The notes beneath the pieces are model-generated. The model ran no database searches, had not been told where the DNA came from, and saw only the letters and a program-made list of their open reading frames with translations. From Trichopria drosophilae (Eukaryota; Arthropoda; Insecta; Hymenoptera; Diapriidae): 64,000 bases of DNA. Shown here piece by piece: positions 13,801 through 28,800 of the stretch. Numbering within the stretch: position 1 is the stretch's first letter; every line of letters starts with the position of its first letter. The stretch is taken from NCBI GenBank assembly GCA_030407085.1, contig CM059587.1:42196501-42260500 (forward strand), in the 5' to 3' direction. The position numbers and the translations under genes were made by a program.

Positions 13801-16800
13801 GAAGTCGTTACTTCTGCAGGAACTAATTGAATTTCTTTTTTAAAAAAATCTAAAAAAGTTATTGCTGCCAACGAAAACTGGAGCACCAGAAACCATGTTA
13901 CAACATTTTGGAGGTTCAACACAAACTACCAAAATAATGAAACTCTTCTTTTGTGATTCAATGACAATCCTTGATAACGTGGTTACTAGGGCTTGTTGAT
14001 TAATTGATTTATAAAATGTGACGAAATTTTGACAGTTTGTGTTGAAAATCGGTACAAAATACAGCACGTTCGACGTCATAATAAAAATAAGCTTCTAAAA
14101 TGTTGTAATATGTTTTCTCGTTTTTACGTTTTAGTCTGTATTTTTTTTAGTAGCAAGCATTTATTAATATTACTTCGACCCAGACTAAGTCTGGACGAAG
14201 TATTGAATTTGCTCTCTTCGGGCATAAAAATGACCCTATAGTTTTTCATCAAATGTCGACGTTTCAGGCCCTAAGGAACCCAAATCAACGATAAAAAAAT
14301 TTGTGGCCGTGATCTTGTACGTACGTACGTCCGTACGTCCCGTTTTTTTGTCTCGCGATAACTCGCGAACGGATAAGCGTATTAACATAAATTTTTTTTT
14401 AAAATACGCGTCTTGGCATAACTTAGATCTGATTTTGGTGCAGATCCATCCGTCCATTACTAAAAGAAATTAGCCCCAATTAAGTTTCTTCGCAGTTTTT
14501 GCATTTATTTTGAAAAATACAAATTTTATTAAAAAATGTTTCAAACAAAAAAGATAGAGCATGAAATTCTCTACAAAAAAGGTTGTATGCATTTTCTTCA
14601 TAAAGTCAACAATAATGCCATAAAAACTGGTTTAAAATGCTTATGACTATTGTCTGAAAAAGTATCGAATTTGGTCACCTCGGCAAAAAAATTACCCTAA
14701 AAGATATCCGTCAAAGATCTTTTCGATACTTTCAAGATATCTTTGACGAATTATATGTATATATATTGTACATATATAAGATCATAATGATACAGACAGT
14801 AATTAGTAAAACACTGTAAACATGTAATATGCATCGAATAGTCTATTACAATACAAGTGCTTGAAGTAAGTGTTTTGCAACTTTTATTTATTAATACTTC
14901 GGCTGGCCTGTTGCCGGGGTCGAAGTTTTGAAAATGCTCATTTTCAATTTTCATACATATAAGGAATACTATATTGTTGTAACATATCTATCGAAGCCAC
15001 TTGGACCTAAATATGATTGGACCCCCAAATATCAATATAATTTTATAATATAATTGAAAGCTGTTAGTAAACAAACGAGTATTAAGGAATATAAGGAATA
15101 TAATAGAAATATTTTATGTTTGGAATAAATACCGAAATTCTTTAATAGTCCGTTTAGGCTTAGGCGGTTCTAAAGGCGTCAATCGATGGAGTGGTAATCG
15201 CCGTTTAATTAAATCTCGCTTAAAGATAAATGCAGACATTTTTCAAAATTCAAAATCAATTACTGCAATTATAACTATTATACATGATATTTCAGAAAAT
15301 ATATCAGAAAAATTCGTCAGGAAGTAATTGAGAATTTTCGTAAATAAGCAAAAATAATTTTTTTTCCGATAAGTTTTTTGGGTATTTTTTAGGTTCTCCA
15401 TAGTCTTTGGAATTGCCTGCATTTTGGGAAACGTTTTCAATCATTTTTAATTTATATTTTGTATATAGATTATTACTTTGTCAAGTGAGGACTTTATTGA
15501 AAGAAAGTGTAGAGGGTCGACAAAAAAGTTATTAGGCTAAAAAACGGAAAGTAATATGAATTTGAATTCTGTCCAAATTGGGTTGCGTAAGTGTAATTCT
15601 AATTACGACATATGGAGTCTTGTGACAACCAAATTATTGGAGAATTGAGGAATAATTGCATGAAATAAGAATCCGAAATTATTGATTAATTATGAAATGT
15701 TGTCTTTGCTATTTTTTTTGGTACGGTATATAGTAATTATAATTTCGCTTTACAGTGTTTAAATGTTGAGAATTGCATCCCAAAATTTCCAATTTTTATT
15801 TTTTATCTGAAATTACTATTACTTTGGCGGATCACTTTAGAACGCCCATAATTTAATGATAATATGCGTACGTAAATGAAACGACTAAATGTAATCCGAC
15901 TGGAAAATATATGTAAATAATGAAATACATTCAGAAAAAATGAATGTTAAATGCGAAAATGAGGTAAAAATGATGACAAAAATACTCACAAGTCCAGTGC
16001 CCATGTAAAATCCCGCATCTTCGGTGTTGACAATCGGCATATTGCATAGTGCTATGTGAAATCTGTCCCGGAAAATTGAAACCTTAAATTTGGCTTTAAA
16101 ATGAGGTTCGTCGAAGCAAGGAAATGCAGAACGGGCGTACGTTGGTTCGAAATGAGTCGTTGCCAAAAACCTGTCGAAGCAATGAGCACACGATATGTAC
16201 ATGACATGAAAAGAGAATTTATTCGATTAAATGCAGGGGGTAATGCTCGAAATATTACATAATAACCCTGAATATTTGAAAGTTACAGTGCAGTCTTTTA
16301 TAAACATAGAGATCAGAATTTAATTTACTATGAACTTTTATCAAGATTAAATTTATATAACTCACCTTTTTTCTCCTTCCGAATTATTATAACTACTGAC
16401 GTAAAACCCTTCAAGTTCGTTTTTGAGTTTTGAGACGAACCTTAAATGGACTGTATAATTTCCCCTCTTTCGAAATTTACTTTCCTCCAACTCCAGGTAA
16501 AGTTGCTGATGTTTCGGATATTCCAGCAATTTTGCAATTTTTAATCGGTGCCCTTTACGGTCCTGCACCATCTGTCGAACACGGTACTAATATATGACTT
16601 TTCCCATATTAGATTCTTTCAAATCGAATGTAAAGAAATCAATGTATATTACGGAATTTTATTGTAGAAAGAATAAATTTACCTTCTCGTTTATTGTCAG
16701 GTTTTTACTGTGGAAGACAATAAAATTGGTCTCTCGGTCGACATAAAATTCGATCGTAACTTGTCCTGAAAACAATTTACCAAGAAATAAATAGGTTTAC

Positions 16801-19800
16801 TATCATCATTATGAGGGATTATTATAGTGATCCCCTCGGTAAATTAAATTATTTTTGAAAAAGGAGACAGAATTACTTTTTAAAATATTAAACCCTTTTA
16901 GATATCGATTTCCCGTAAAATTGTATGCACTATTTTATTCATATGTCTTAAATTTAATATTTATATTTATTGTCATTGAAGTTGAACTAATAAAAATAAT
17001 GCTGAAGTAACACTAATAAAAAGTCTACTAAGTCACTAAGAAGAAGTTTTACATTTAGATATGTGTACCTACTTAAGACTTGAATCTAAAAAGTTTTCCA
17101 CTCCTACATACGAGTTTAAAAATATTCATGTCAAGTGACTATTCAAAAACCCTTTATAATTTCTTTAGTAAATATTTATTCGTTACATTTAAACTGCAAA
17201 AGGAAATTTCCAAAAGTATTTTTAATGACCAATACCATTCGTAATTAAAATCAATGATTTGAAATCCGCCAATAATTATTAAGTATAAATTATATAAAAT
17301 TATTAAAATTGTAAACCCATTTTCGAAATTGCAAATATCATACATTAACAATGCGAATTTATTTTGGACGAATTATGTTTCTCCATATAGAGTAACTATG
17401 TAAACCAAATAAATAATTTAAAATATATAAAATTAAAATTTATTTTTAAATTAAATGATTCTTTAATCGTCCCTATCGTTTGAAGATGTACTTTGTGACT
17501 AGTCGTTTTGAAGAAACGTTCATTTTAATTCTGTTTAACTTGTATTTTTCATTAGTCACGTAATTTTTATTGTAAGAAATTGTACTTAGAGTGCTTGGAA
17601 GGGTGGATGTATGTGAGAATAGTTTCCCACAAAAAAAAAATCAAAATGTGTCGATAAATTAAGTACTTTATTTAGTTTTTTTAATAAAAGCCAATTAAAC
17701 AAGACATACTTGAATTCAATAACTATATCGGTAATTTCTATGAAAAAATGTTTATATTTGGATTTTGACAATTAGGTTTTTTAAACATGAGAACCACAAC
17801 TGCGAGTTATAAAAATTCACTTCGACAACCTTATTTTGAAATGCACGAAGTACATTATTTAATCTAAGTTTTCAGTATAAACATTTTTAAAAATAAACAT
17901 GTTCTACAATGCGAAGCAATTCACTCTCTAAACTTGAATTAATAAAAAACGACGTATATACAGCGAAAGCGGGGTTACCATCGATTAGTAAGTTTTTTTA
18001 ATGGAAAATAGTACGAAAATACTAATTCATTAGTAAAATTCTACTAATCTACAAGTAGATATTAACTTTTTAATTTAGCAGTTTGTAGATTTAGTAATAA
18101 ATTAGTAGGTTTTAAAGTTTTATTAGCAAAAATTGTTATTAATTTATATGTTACTAGTTTTTAACTAGTTCAGATTTAGAGAGAAAGTAAATGTCATGGA
18201 ATGAGATATACAGAAAAAATACTATAAGATGTTAAATTGTTCATATTTTTATTTCAATTTTAATATTAATAATAATGAGTCCAGGTAAGTTTCAAAATAG
18301 TATTTATAATTTCCTAGTGATCTAACAAAAAATTAGTATTCTATATTTTAGAATGGTATTTCACTAATATAGTGTTCACAAAATAATAAAAAATTCCACG
18401 AACCTTTAACCTCCAATGTTGTGAGGTTTGGATGAATTGTGATGTTGTAGCGCGTCGGATGCGCAAAATTTGGCAGTCTAACATTATCCCAAGGGAAAAT
18501 CTGCAACAAAAAATGTAGACTTTTGAAAACTGGCACATTTAAATATTTTCAATTCATTTCCATCAATCAGGGGTAGATATTTTGTATTTTAAATAATGAA
18601 TGCACATGCATGCTGCTATGATACTTTTTATTAACACCATGTTAAATAGTAGAGCGAGAAAGCAATTAGACATTTAAGATAATAAAGGGCATGCATTTTC
18701 GTAAACACTTAATTCAAATACTGTTTGCTATAACCGTCATAATTATAAGGGCAATTTTTATTGTAATATTCGTAAAATTCACGTTATGTTATTTAACGAT
18801 AAATATTCCATATTTCTCCAAAGGGCTTAAATTAAATCTTAATAACAGTATTGATATAATAAAACGGTTAAAGCAGTTAATGCATTCCAAATTTATGATT
18901 ATTTTAAATTTGAGGTTTTTTATATTAATTTTAAATAAGAAATCTTACTTTCGAAATCTAAATTTATCTAAAACTAATGAAGGAGTGAAAAATTCGTTAT
19001 TTGAATTCATAATGGTTTTTACTAATAAAGAGTAATAAACTACTAATGCACTTCAGTCAAAATCTATTAATTTTGATTATAACAATAATGGATAATAATA
19101 GAAATAGTATTTTTTTAATATCTTATTATTAACTGGAACTAGTTATATTTAATTAATGAATTAGTCGTTTTTTACTCTTTACAAATAAAAGCAATAACAA
19201 ATTCAATTATTGGCCGAGTACACTCGGTCAATAATAGACTAATTCAAATAAAGTAATTGGTGCATTTATGATGTAGAATTTGAAAATGTCCACATTTCTG
19301 ATGACATTTTATTAATATACTTTTACATTATTCCATTTAAAGATGCCAGAAGACAGAGAAGCAAGCTTCTACCAACTCTAAACTTAATAATGAGTTATAA
19401 TTTGCAAAAGTTAAATAAGCTGAAGGGAGCACATCTCTACAAACCCCTAAACTTTATTCTTATACATAATTACAATGTTATGTTATATGTACCAGAAAAT
19501 TTAGTGCAAAAATATAATTTTGAGTGTTGCCTAATTGATATGATTATTTTACTACTCACTTTAGGATCCTGCATGAAATCTGTCCAGGTTTCTAACATGG
19601 GGCCTTTAACATGGGGGATCTACTATATACTAGGGAAGATAAGACCAAAAAATACAAAATGAAGATCGTTGGATCTGAAGCAACTATTTTGACTTACTAG
19701 ATATGCTAAACATAGGGATATAATTTCTATTAATAGGTAACAATCGTCTCTGCACAAACATAAAAAATAGTACCAAATGCGAGACACAACTCAAAGCGGT

Positions 19801-22800
19801 TTTACAACTTTATTCATTATGACATTTTTAGAGATATAAATTTCTCATCATTTCTATTATTAACGTTTAATTGCAACTACAGAGAAAAGGCATATTACAA
19901 GCAAAATCGTTATTTTTGTGTACAGGGAGCAAAAACAATCAGAATCAGACTACAAGAATATACAAATCATGATAATATTAGAATTGAAAATCTAAAGAAA
20001 AATTATTAAAGTTTGCGTGTTCCTCATGCATCATATTATAAAAATATAGTTTTTGTATTATGTATAGTTTGTAAGCTTCTACCCAACTTTAATCTTAATA
20101 ATGGGTTACAGAATATTATATTTATTTAGTTTGTAATGGATTTTTTCGTAACGAAATGATTTTGGAACAATTATGTATATTTCGAAAATTGATTGTTTTT
20201 TTAAATTTTCGGAAGTTTTTGAGATTAAAACGAAATCTTCTGAAAAAATAACAACAATTAATAGGTTTAAATCTAACTATTGTAGTGCAGATACTTCTTT
20301 GACTATAAAGATTTGGCACAATTATTATTAATCCACTTTTGTGCGTTGAATGTGAATTTGAGTTTTAAAACCTAAATCGCATATTATCATAATGTCCATT
20401 ATATAATACCCAACGTGTTTCTCTTTTATAAAACTCCGGCTTCAAAAACTGTACTTACCGGATCAAATTATTTTATTGTTATACAATTCTAAACTAACAA
20501 ATTGTAAAATATTGTATTCGTTTCTGAACTCGTACAATTTTAATGTGTAATCTTAATGCAATTTTTGTATAAACAGAATTTTATTATGTGTAATAAGAGG
20601 AGAATGTGAAAACGTAATATATGTATATGCGAAATATTCTCTCCTGAGATTGAAAGTGCTTAAATAAAGAAAAAAATTGATGATTATGAATAATGTATGT
20701 ATTATTGTTTCAATACTTTAGAAACCTTTACAAAATAGTCATGTCTAATGCAATTCGACTTAATTTCATGTAAATAACGACTGTTATTTATAATTGAAAT
20801 AAAAATATCTTTATAAAAATATAAATAATAATAATATGTAATTATTGGCGAAAAAAGTAATTATACAACATTATATGACCGTAGACAATTCCAAATGTCG
20901 AGCCGCAGCTTAAAGGAGCTGTTTTACAGTTTGATAAAAATGAATTCCGAGCTTACATATGTAAATAACATATAAACAAATTAGAAACACCAAAAAATAG
21001 ATCATGCGAGGTATTTTACAACTTCTCTGAATAAAATTTTAATTTGTATGTCAATGATTTTTAAATACACTATGTGACTTTAAACGTTGCAAACTAAACT
21101 GCGAGAAGTAATGATTTTCTTTAATAAATGATGCCTATATACTGACTGATAAAAAATTAAAATCATTAACTGTATATTTTAAATTTTAGTAGTAATTTTG
21201 TGGGTTCTAAACTAATATCATTTAAATTAATATATTATTTTATATAATAACGTTTCATATCGTCAATATAAAAAATTATTTGAAATTTTGAATATGAGTA
21301 TCTACAGAATCTTTAACTTTTATAGTACGCGACGATGTATCTTGCAAACAAATAAATATCGAACTAAAAGATCAAGATTCTTTTTTTACGATATATTAAA
21401 ATGTTAGCCCTTATATGTTTTTTAAGATAATAAACCACTGGAAAGAAGAAAAACGAACTCGAGTAGGATTTTTACTAAATTTCACAACGTACAATCCAAT
21501 AATTTCATTTTGATATCACTAAAAAAAAAGTAACTCATATCCAATCACTTTTCAGAGAATCTTCGTATAATCTTGGAGTTTCAATAACCAACATGCCAAG
21601 AGCGTGCTTATCTTCTAAAAAATTGTGCAGCTTAAAATGTAAGCGTCCATCGATTATTCCAAATTTGGGAATTTATTACTTTTCTCAATATGAAGAAAAT
21701 AACTTTTCATTTCTTGAATTCTTATTTCATAGAATAATTCTACACTTTTAGCCCAAAAAAATAAGATGCACAGCATACGTGCGCCTCATAAACTAACTTT
21801 GTAGGACGTCTCTAAAAATTATCAAATCAGTGCGTAACTCGTTCGAATACACAACATTTTCGAATAGCACACTTAAACGGCGTTTAAGCATGCTTAAAAC
21901 TACGTTGTAATTTCTTCTTTAAATCGCTTATAAATCTCCCTGCACGTGTTTAACTTGCCATTGGTTATCCTACACCGCGAAATCGACATGTTGACATTTT
22001 TTTTATTTTTATTATTTGACATTGTTAAGTGACGAACATTCTAAGAAATAAATGAGCATTTTTCTAGTTTGAAAATAGTTATTTAAGGGGTTTCTAGAGT
22101 CATCAGCCGATAAGGTAATAATCTACATTAAAAAAAGTATTGGATGAAATTTAAAAAATTTGATGAAAAACAATAGGGTAATTTTTTTGCCGCGATGACC
22201 AAATTCAATACTTTTTCAGACAATAGTCATAAACATTTTAAACCAGTTTTTATGACATTATCGTTGACTTTAGGAAGAAAATGCATACAACCTTTTTTGT
22301 AGAGAATTTCATGCTCTATCTTTTTTGTTTGAAACATTTTTTAATAAAATTTGTATTTTTCATAATAAATGCAAAAACTGCGAAGAAACTTAATTGGGGC
22401 TAATTTCTTTTAGTAATGGACAGATGGATCTGCACCAAAATCAGATCTAAGTTATGCCAAGGCGCGTATTTTAAAAAAAAAAATTTATGTCAATACGCTT
22501 ATCCATTCGCGAGTTATCGCGAGACAAAAAAACGGGACGTACGGACAAGATCACGGACACAAATTTTTTTATTGTTGATTTGGGTTCCTTAGGGTCTGAA
22601 ACGTCGACATTTGATGAAAAACTATGTGGTAATTTTTTTGCCCGAAGTGACCAAATTCAATACTTCGTCCAGACTTAGTCTGGGTCGAAGTAATTTTTTT
22701 ATTAGAGATAGTAAATAATGAGTAAATTGTATTTCTCGTAACAAGTACCTTATCTTGAAATATAAAAACTATAAGATATATAATATAAGTACACCTCCAT

Positions 22801-25800
22801 CTACCATTAGGCTATTGTTTAGTTTCAACACTGACTTTATTCAACTTCATTAATAAACGAGTTACGACAACTGTTTCTTACACTTGAAGTGCAGTAAAAA
22901 CCAAAAAAAAGATGTCCCATTATTAAAATAATTTTTGATGATTTTGAACAGTGAAAAGTTAAAAGTTCTGTAGAATTACTCATATATTATAAAATAAAAA
23001 TGTTCTTAAAAGATAAGGTATTTGTTTATATAACATGGAAAAAAAATATCCATTATTTCCTTAATGATTGAATATCTTAATATATATTAATAATATTTTA
23101 TGTTTAAATTATTTAATCCGGGATAGCGCGTACGCAGTCCCGACTAACAAAAATAATACGTACGAGATATCCACATTAGGGATATTCGCAAGGGTCAGCT
23201 CTACCGAAGTGCAATGGAGGAGCCTCGCCCTGGAGGAACCGCCTTCAAGATCACGGTAACCTCTACGCCAGGTAAGTATGCTTTCTTCCGTTTCGCTCCG
23301 GTATATGAACAAACGAAAACTCATTTCTCTCATGGACTTCCGTTCAAGCCGAAGGTACATGAGACACCTGTCGGCGAAGCGCACAACTTCCCGATGCTCA
23401 TTTCGTCACGGACGGTCAGAAGAACTCCGAATTCCAAAATCCGAATTCAGCTCTTGGCAACGTGATTATTATTCCTGTGATTTCTCGTGACGCGTTTAGA
23501 TAATTTCAGATCATTTGTGACAAACCGGACAAAACGGTATTGACTGGACTGCCGACAAACAAAACAAAAACTGAACTATATCACTTTATTTATTTACGTT
23601 ATGCATGCACGGGAATGCGCTTATTAAGGGTTATATGCTCATCGGTGGCTCGCGTTAGACATGTCGTAAATATTTTTACAAAAATATCTTTACAAAAATT
23701 GATAAGGGTGGTGCAAACTCTAAAACAATGTTATTATTTTTATATTTTGAAATCTGCACTGAGTTATTCTTCGTCAAATCGATCACGATCTGACATCACA
23801 TCTCCGATTTTGTTAAAAATTGCATAAAAATTGCTTTTTCATGCGTTTATTATTATTATATTTAATTATAAATATTTTTTCGATTATTTTCCGAGGCTGG
23901 ATTTCAGCCAATCACAGCGCGGTATTCGAGCGGTACGATGGTCATTTGTTTAAAATTATACTGGAAATTGCACACTAGCTTCTGGAAATTGCACCCGATA
24001 ATTGCACACTAGCATATATAAAATAATACCTGCGCGCCGTTGGCCGAAATCCAGCCCCGGAAAATAATCTGCCGAATACCCCACGACCTCCAAAATTAAT
24101 CGCAATATTTCCCTCTAGCTTTCCTGCAAACAAACTAATGTATATCAAGTTTTGCAGAAAGACCCCTCGTGCTGCGCACTCGGGATCTTTAACCTGCAAA
24201 ACTTGACACATTCGATTGTTTGCAACAAACCTATCGGGACATATTCCGATAATTTTGGAGGTCTTGGGATATTATAACTGAAAAGTTCAGACTTTTCTTC
24301 TGTAGTGTAGGAAATTTTATCCAATTCCGATAAAACGCCACCGAGCTATAACTTTTCAAAAAAAAGGTTTGTGAAAATTTCATATGGCCGCCATTTTGAA
24401 AATATTCGGAATTTCGAAAAATCTCTTTCTACATTCATATGTATGCCAAGTACTAATTTTCCTGCAATTTTTAACAAAATCGGAGATGTGATGTCAGATC
24501 GTGATCGATTTGACGAAGAATGACTCCACTACTAATGCTAAGTAATAAAATAAACGACACAATAGATTTATTGCTACTAAGCGAATTTGACTCATTTTCG
24601 AAAATTGCTCGAAAACAGTTTTTTTATTATATTTTTTGCATAGAATTAACTATGCAATCGTTTTCAGGAAAAGAGGCGGAAAATTATATCGTTCAAAAAC
24701 TGCTAATTATTTAAAATATAATATAGAAGATATAATTTTGTCTATTTTGATTTGTATTTTGAGATAGTAAATTAGTGATTACTACAATCAGTAAAATTGA
24801 CGTCTTTGTATACTAACAATAAGACGACTGTTTATATTAAATTTGAAACTTACGTTGATATCTTACCAAAAGATATTAACGCAGTAATATTCTACAAATA
24901 CCTGGACGTATATATAGGCTGTGAACTAAAGTGGGAAAAACATATCGAATATATTGTTAAAAGACTTAATACTTAACATCAGAGTGCAGTGTATTACAAT
25001 TACAATTACACTGCAAAAATCCTAAGCGCAGATACAATGTTTGTACCCAAAAATAAACTCTCATTCTACAGAAACTTTGTTGTCACCTACCACTGACTTA
25101 CCTTTGCCAGAAATATAGGATTCCCACAACAACAACTGCAAAACATCTAGTTACATTTAAAAAAAAAGTAATAAACATGTCGCGATAATAACTTTCAAAA
25201 ATACTAATTTCATTAGTAATAAAATACAAAAGACCCTCGTCCAAAAATATGTAAAAAAGTGTACATGTAAATTTAGGTAATTAATTAAATTTCCAGATAC
25301 ATTTTATGAATCATAAAATTTAAATATTATGCAATTATTTTTATTACTTAAAAACACTCGTTCTTTAGCTTATTTCGTTTAGTTGCGTTTTTTGCATTTT
25401 CGTTAAAACTACTGGCGTTCACACAAACGCAGATACTGCCTTTTACCTTATTCATGATGATACACAGAGAAAAGTGTTTTTTACCCAGTATTAGAATTCT
25501 TATGCCCCGTAAAAGATAGTATTTTACGCATAGGGATTGCCATCTTTCTATTGCCTGTTAAAAGACTAAAATTTTAGATTATTCTAACCAATATGTCAGT
25601 TTATTTTGGCCTTCTCTCTTTAACTAAAAGCAATTTTTATTATAAATATATATATCTAGCAAATTAAAATATTAGAAATGCTTTCTTTTAGTCATAATAA
25701 AACATTCTTTTAAAATAGGAGAGTTTAATACAGTTTCGTATAACCTCTCAAAAACAAATATTGAAAGACGGAGGATTTTACTAGTTATAATATTTCTTTT

Positions 25801-28800
25801 AAGGGCTATAATACACTTTTTAAAAGCCAAGGGATAGTAACTGATAAAATACACTTTTCTCAGTGTAGTCGGGAGATCGTAATATTTTCTCAATTCGCAA
25901 ACGAATCGCAAACGTTTGAGACCGATTGCAAAAAAATCGCAAACCTATTAATGAATTTGTATATCGAGGCAGGCTAGATGTAGTAACTTTAGATAATTCG
26001 TTTATTTTCGAATTATTATTATTATGATATTCAGGAGATTGTCATATTTTCTCAATTCGCAAACGAATCGCAAACGTTTGAGACCGTTTGCAAAAAAAAA
26101 TCCCGGACCTTTTGAGGGATTTTGTATACCTATAACGGACATATAGGATAATTTATTTTTTGTTTATTTGACAATTTATCGGAAAAAGCACTTTTAATTC
26201 ATAATTCGCAAACGATCAAGCCAAATTTGGCAAAATTGATCGATTTATTGCTTAGTAAATGCGTTTTCAATAATACGAACGTGAAGTTAGCCGGCCATTT
26301 CGTTTTTCGCAAATAACTTTTAAATGACAAAATAGCAAACCAAAAATCGGTAATCGCAATCATTCGCAAACGAATCGATGACATTCAGTAGAAGTACCCC
26401 CCATTCGGGTGCGCAATGGCATAGGAAAACCCCACTCGTATGGGGAAAAATAATCTATGCCGGCGGGTGTTGGGGACAGCGGGCGTTATGAGCAATTTTG
26501 GCTTTATAGTGAAATTTCTTTTTACTTCGACCCAGACTAAGTCTGGACGAAGTATTGAATTTGGTCACTTCGGGCAAAAAAATTACCCTATAGTTTTTCA
26601 TCAAATGTCGATGTTTCAGACCCTAAGGAACCCAAAGCAACAATAAAAAAATTGGTGTCCATTAGGTTATACGTCCGTCCGTCCGTCCGTCCGTCCGTGG
26701 GCAAAATTTTTTATACGCGATATCTCGCGAATGGAATAACGAATTTAAAAAGTACAAACGGATTTGGGTTTCTCTTGGCCAAACTTAGATCTGATTAGTT
26801 TTTGGAGACAATGCATACTAGAGTATGGGGAGGTTTAACAAAAAAACGCTCAAAAATCACGTTTTTTTCATTTTTTAACAAAAAATACAAATCGTAAAAA
26901 AAAATGTTTCAAACAAAAAATATAGAGCATCGAATTCTCTACAAAAAAGGTTTTATTCATTTCTTCGTAAAATCAACGATAATGCCGTAAAAAGCAAATT
27001 AACATAAATTAATAATAAATAATATACACATATACAATGCATATGTATGTATATTATATACATTACATGAAAAACAGAGACACAGAGGAAGCAGGGGAGT
27101 GAGGCGGGTATCAGGGGGGGGGGCTAACTTTAAAAATTTGATTAAATATTATTTTAGTATAAAAATTTCAATTTTTGTTTTTTTAAGCATCAGTGTGAAC
27201 AAGACGTGCTCATTTATCAGTGCGTCGGCTGATCTGCGGTCGGGGTCGAAGTTTTGAAAATGCTCATTTTCAATTTTAATATAGGGTGAATATGCCAATG
27301 AATGGACGATTTTCTACATATTTCTATTTCTTATGAATGTATGATGCACAACATGCAACAAAATACATATTTTTATGTTCTTTGAAAATTCAAAACAATA
27401 TTTACAGTACTATTGATCGTCCAGTGTTTATTATTTTGTAAAATCAAAGCAAAGTTTTAAATCCATCCAAAACTGGTAGTGAAAACGTCCCATTTGATTT
27501 AACCCGTCTATTTATTCGGGTTTAGCGGATTTTTTTACAAACGTATGAAGACGAGGTTAATAATTAAATAAAATCAAAGGTTGAACTACACGGCCATAAA
27601 GAGCAGAGTCTAACGATTCTAATGGTGGTATCATAATTAAATTTTCATAAAAGAATTCAAAAGTTACAATCGATCAAAGTGTGAAAAATGCTTAACCGTC
27701 CATTCATTGGCATATTCACCCTATTTAAGGAACAAGATATTGTTACAATATATGTATAGAAACTTCTCGAACCTAACGATGCTAGAACTACCCTCTGCCG
27801 CCTTCTTTCCTGGCAGTCTTAAAATGGGAATATTCCCGGAAGCATCAGCCTTTCGTCAGGGAACTGCAATACGAATTTAGCCAAAATTGTAGGCACCCGG
27901 GTCGAAGGCATCTAGTTTAATATTGAAAGTCATGAACTGGGCGCATTTGCATTTTGTTATTAAACTATTTAAGAATGAATATCGGTACCTAGTTTCTAGT
28001 AAAGATCCAATAATATATAACAGGATGGTAATTAGTGAGGAGAGGCAAAATGACCCATTGCGCCCCATCGATGGGGTAAAATGGGAACGTAACGGGGCGA
28101 GATGAGCACTACTTAGCGGGGCGTGATGGGCACACCAGGGTACACCAGTGACAGTGTTGCCAGATTGGGATGGGCGGTGGCGCGTAAGTAACATCCGGCA
28201 ATATTGCACAGTGGGGTGATACTAGCAGTTGATTCGTGCGCTCATAACCTGTAACAACATTAATAAACGGGACAAAAGTGCCCGTATCGCCCCGTAGACA
28301 CTTACCTATTTCGCTCCAACGACCTTCCAAGTTAAAAACAATTATGCTTATAAAATAAAAATTAAATTTCAAAAAAACAGTGCGCATTTTAAAGCTAAAG
28401 AATTCGTCTGCCATGACAATTATGCAAAAATTCGTTTATTTTGTTTTTTTATTAATAAACATAAATTTAAAGTAGATGCATTTAAAAATTGATATAGTTA
28501 ACGATTTATACATACAAATTGCATTAGATGTTAAAATGATATAGGTCGAAAATTTCTAAACATGTCGAACACCCTGCGTCGTAATCGCTCGGATTTTCAA
28601 AACGCAGGCCTTGTCGAAATATTTATAATCTCAACTGGTAACGAAAAAAGGTAAAAAAAAAAAAGAAAAATTATATTCATAACTATAAAGTTAATACACT
28701 TTGGATTTGACAGTTACTTGGAACGAACTGGTATACGCGTATGATTTGTTAGCATGCAATTATAATAAATCTAAACAAGAGAGAAAAAAGCAAATAATAT

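Noticed and set aside
14319..14342. ACGT/CGTC run as a regulatory site
   Set aside because: It is a microsatellite inside the dispersed repeat and recurs in copy 3 at 26,672-26,697.
18691..19035. 114-codon plus-strand ORF
   Set aside because: Composition is Ile/Asn/Lys/Leu-rich as expected from AT-rich DNA. It has no signature, and about one ORF of this length is expected by chance in a window this size.
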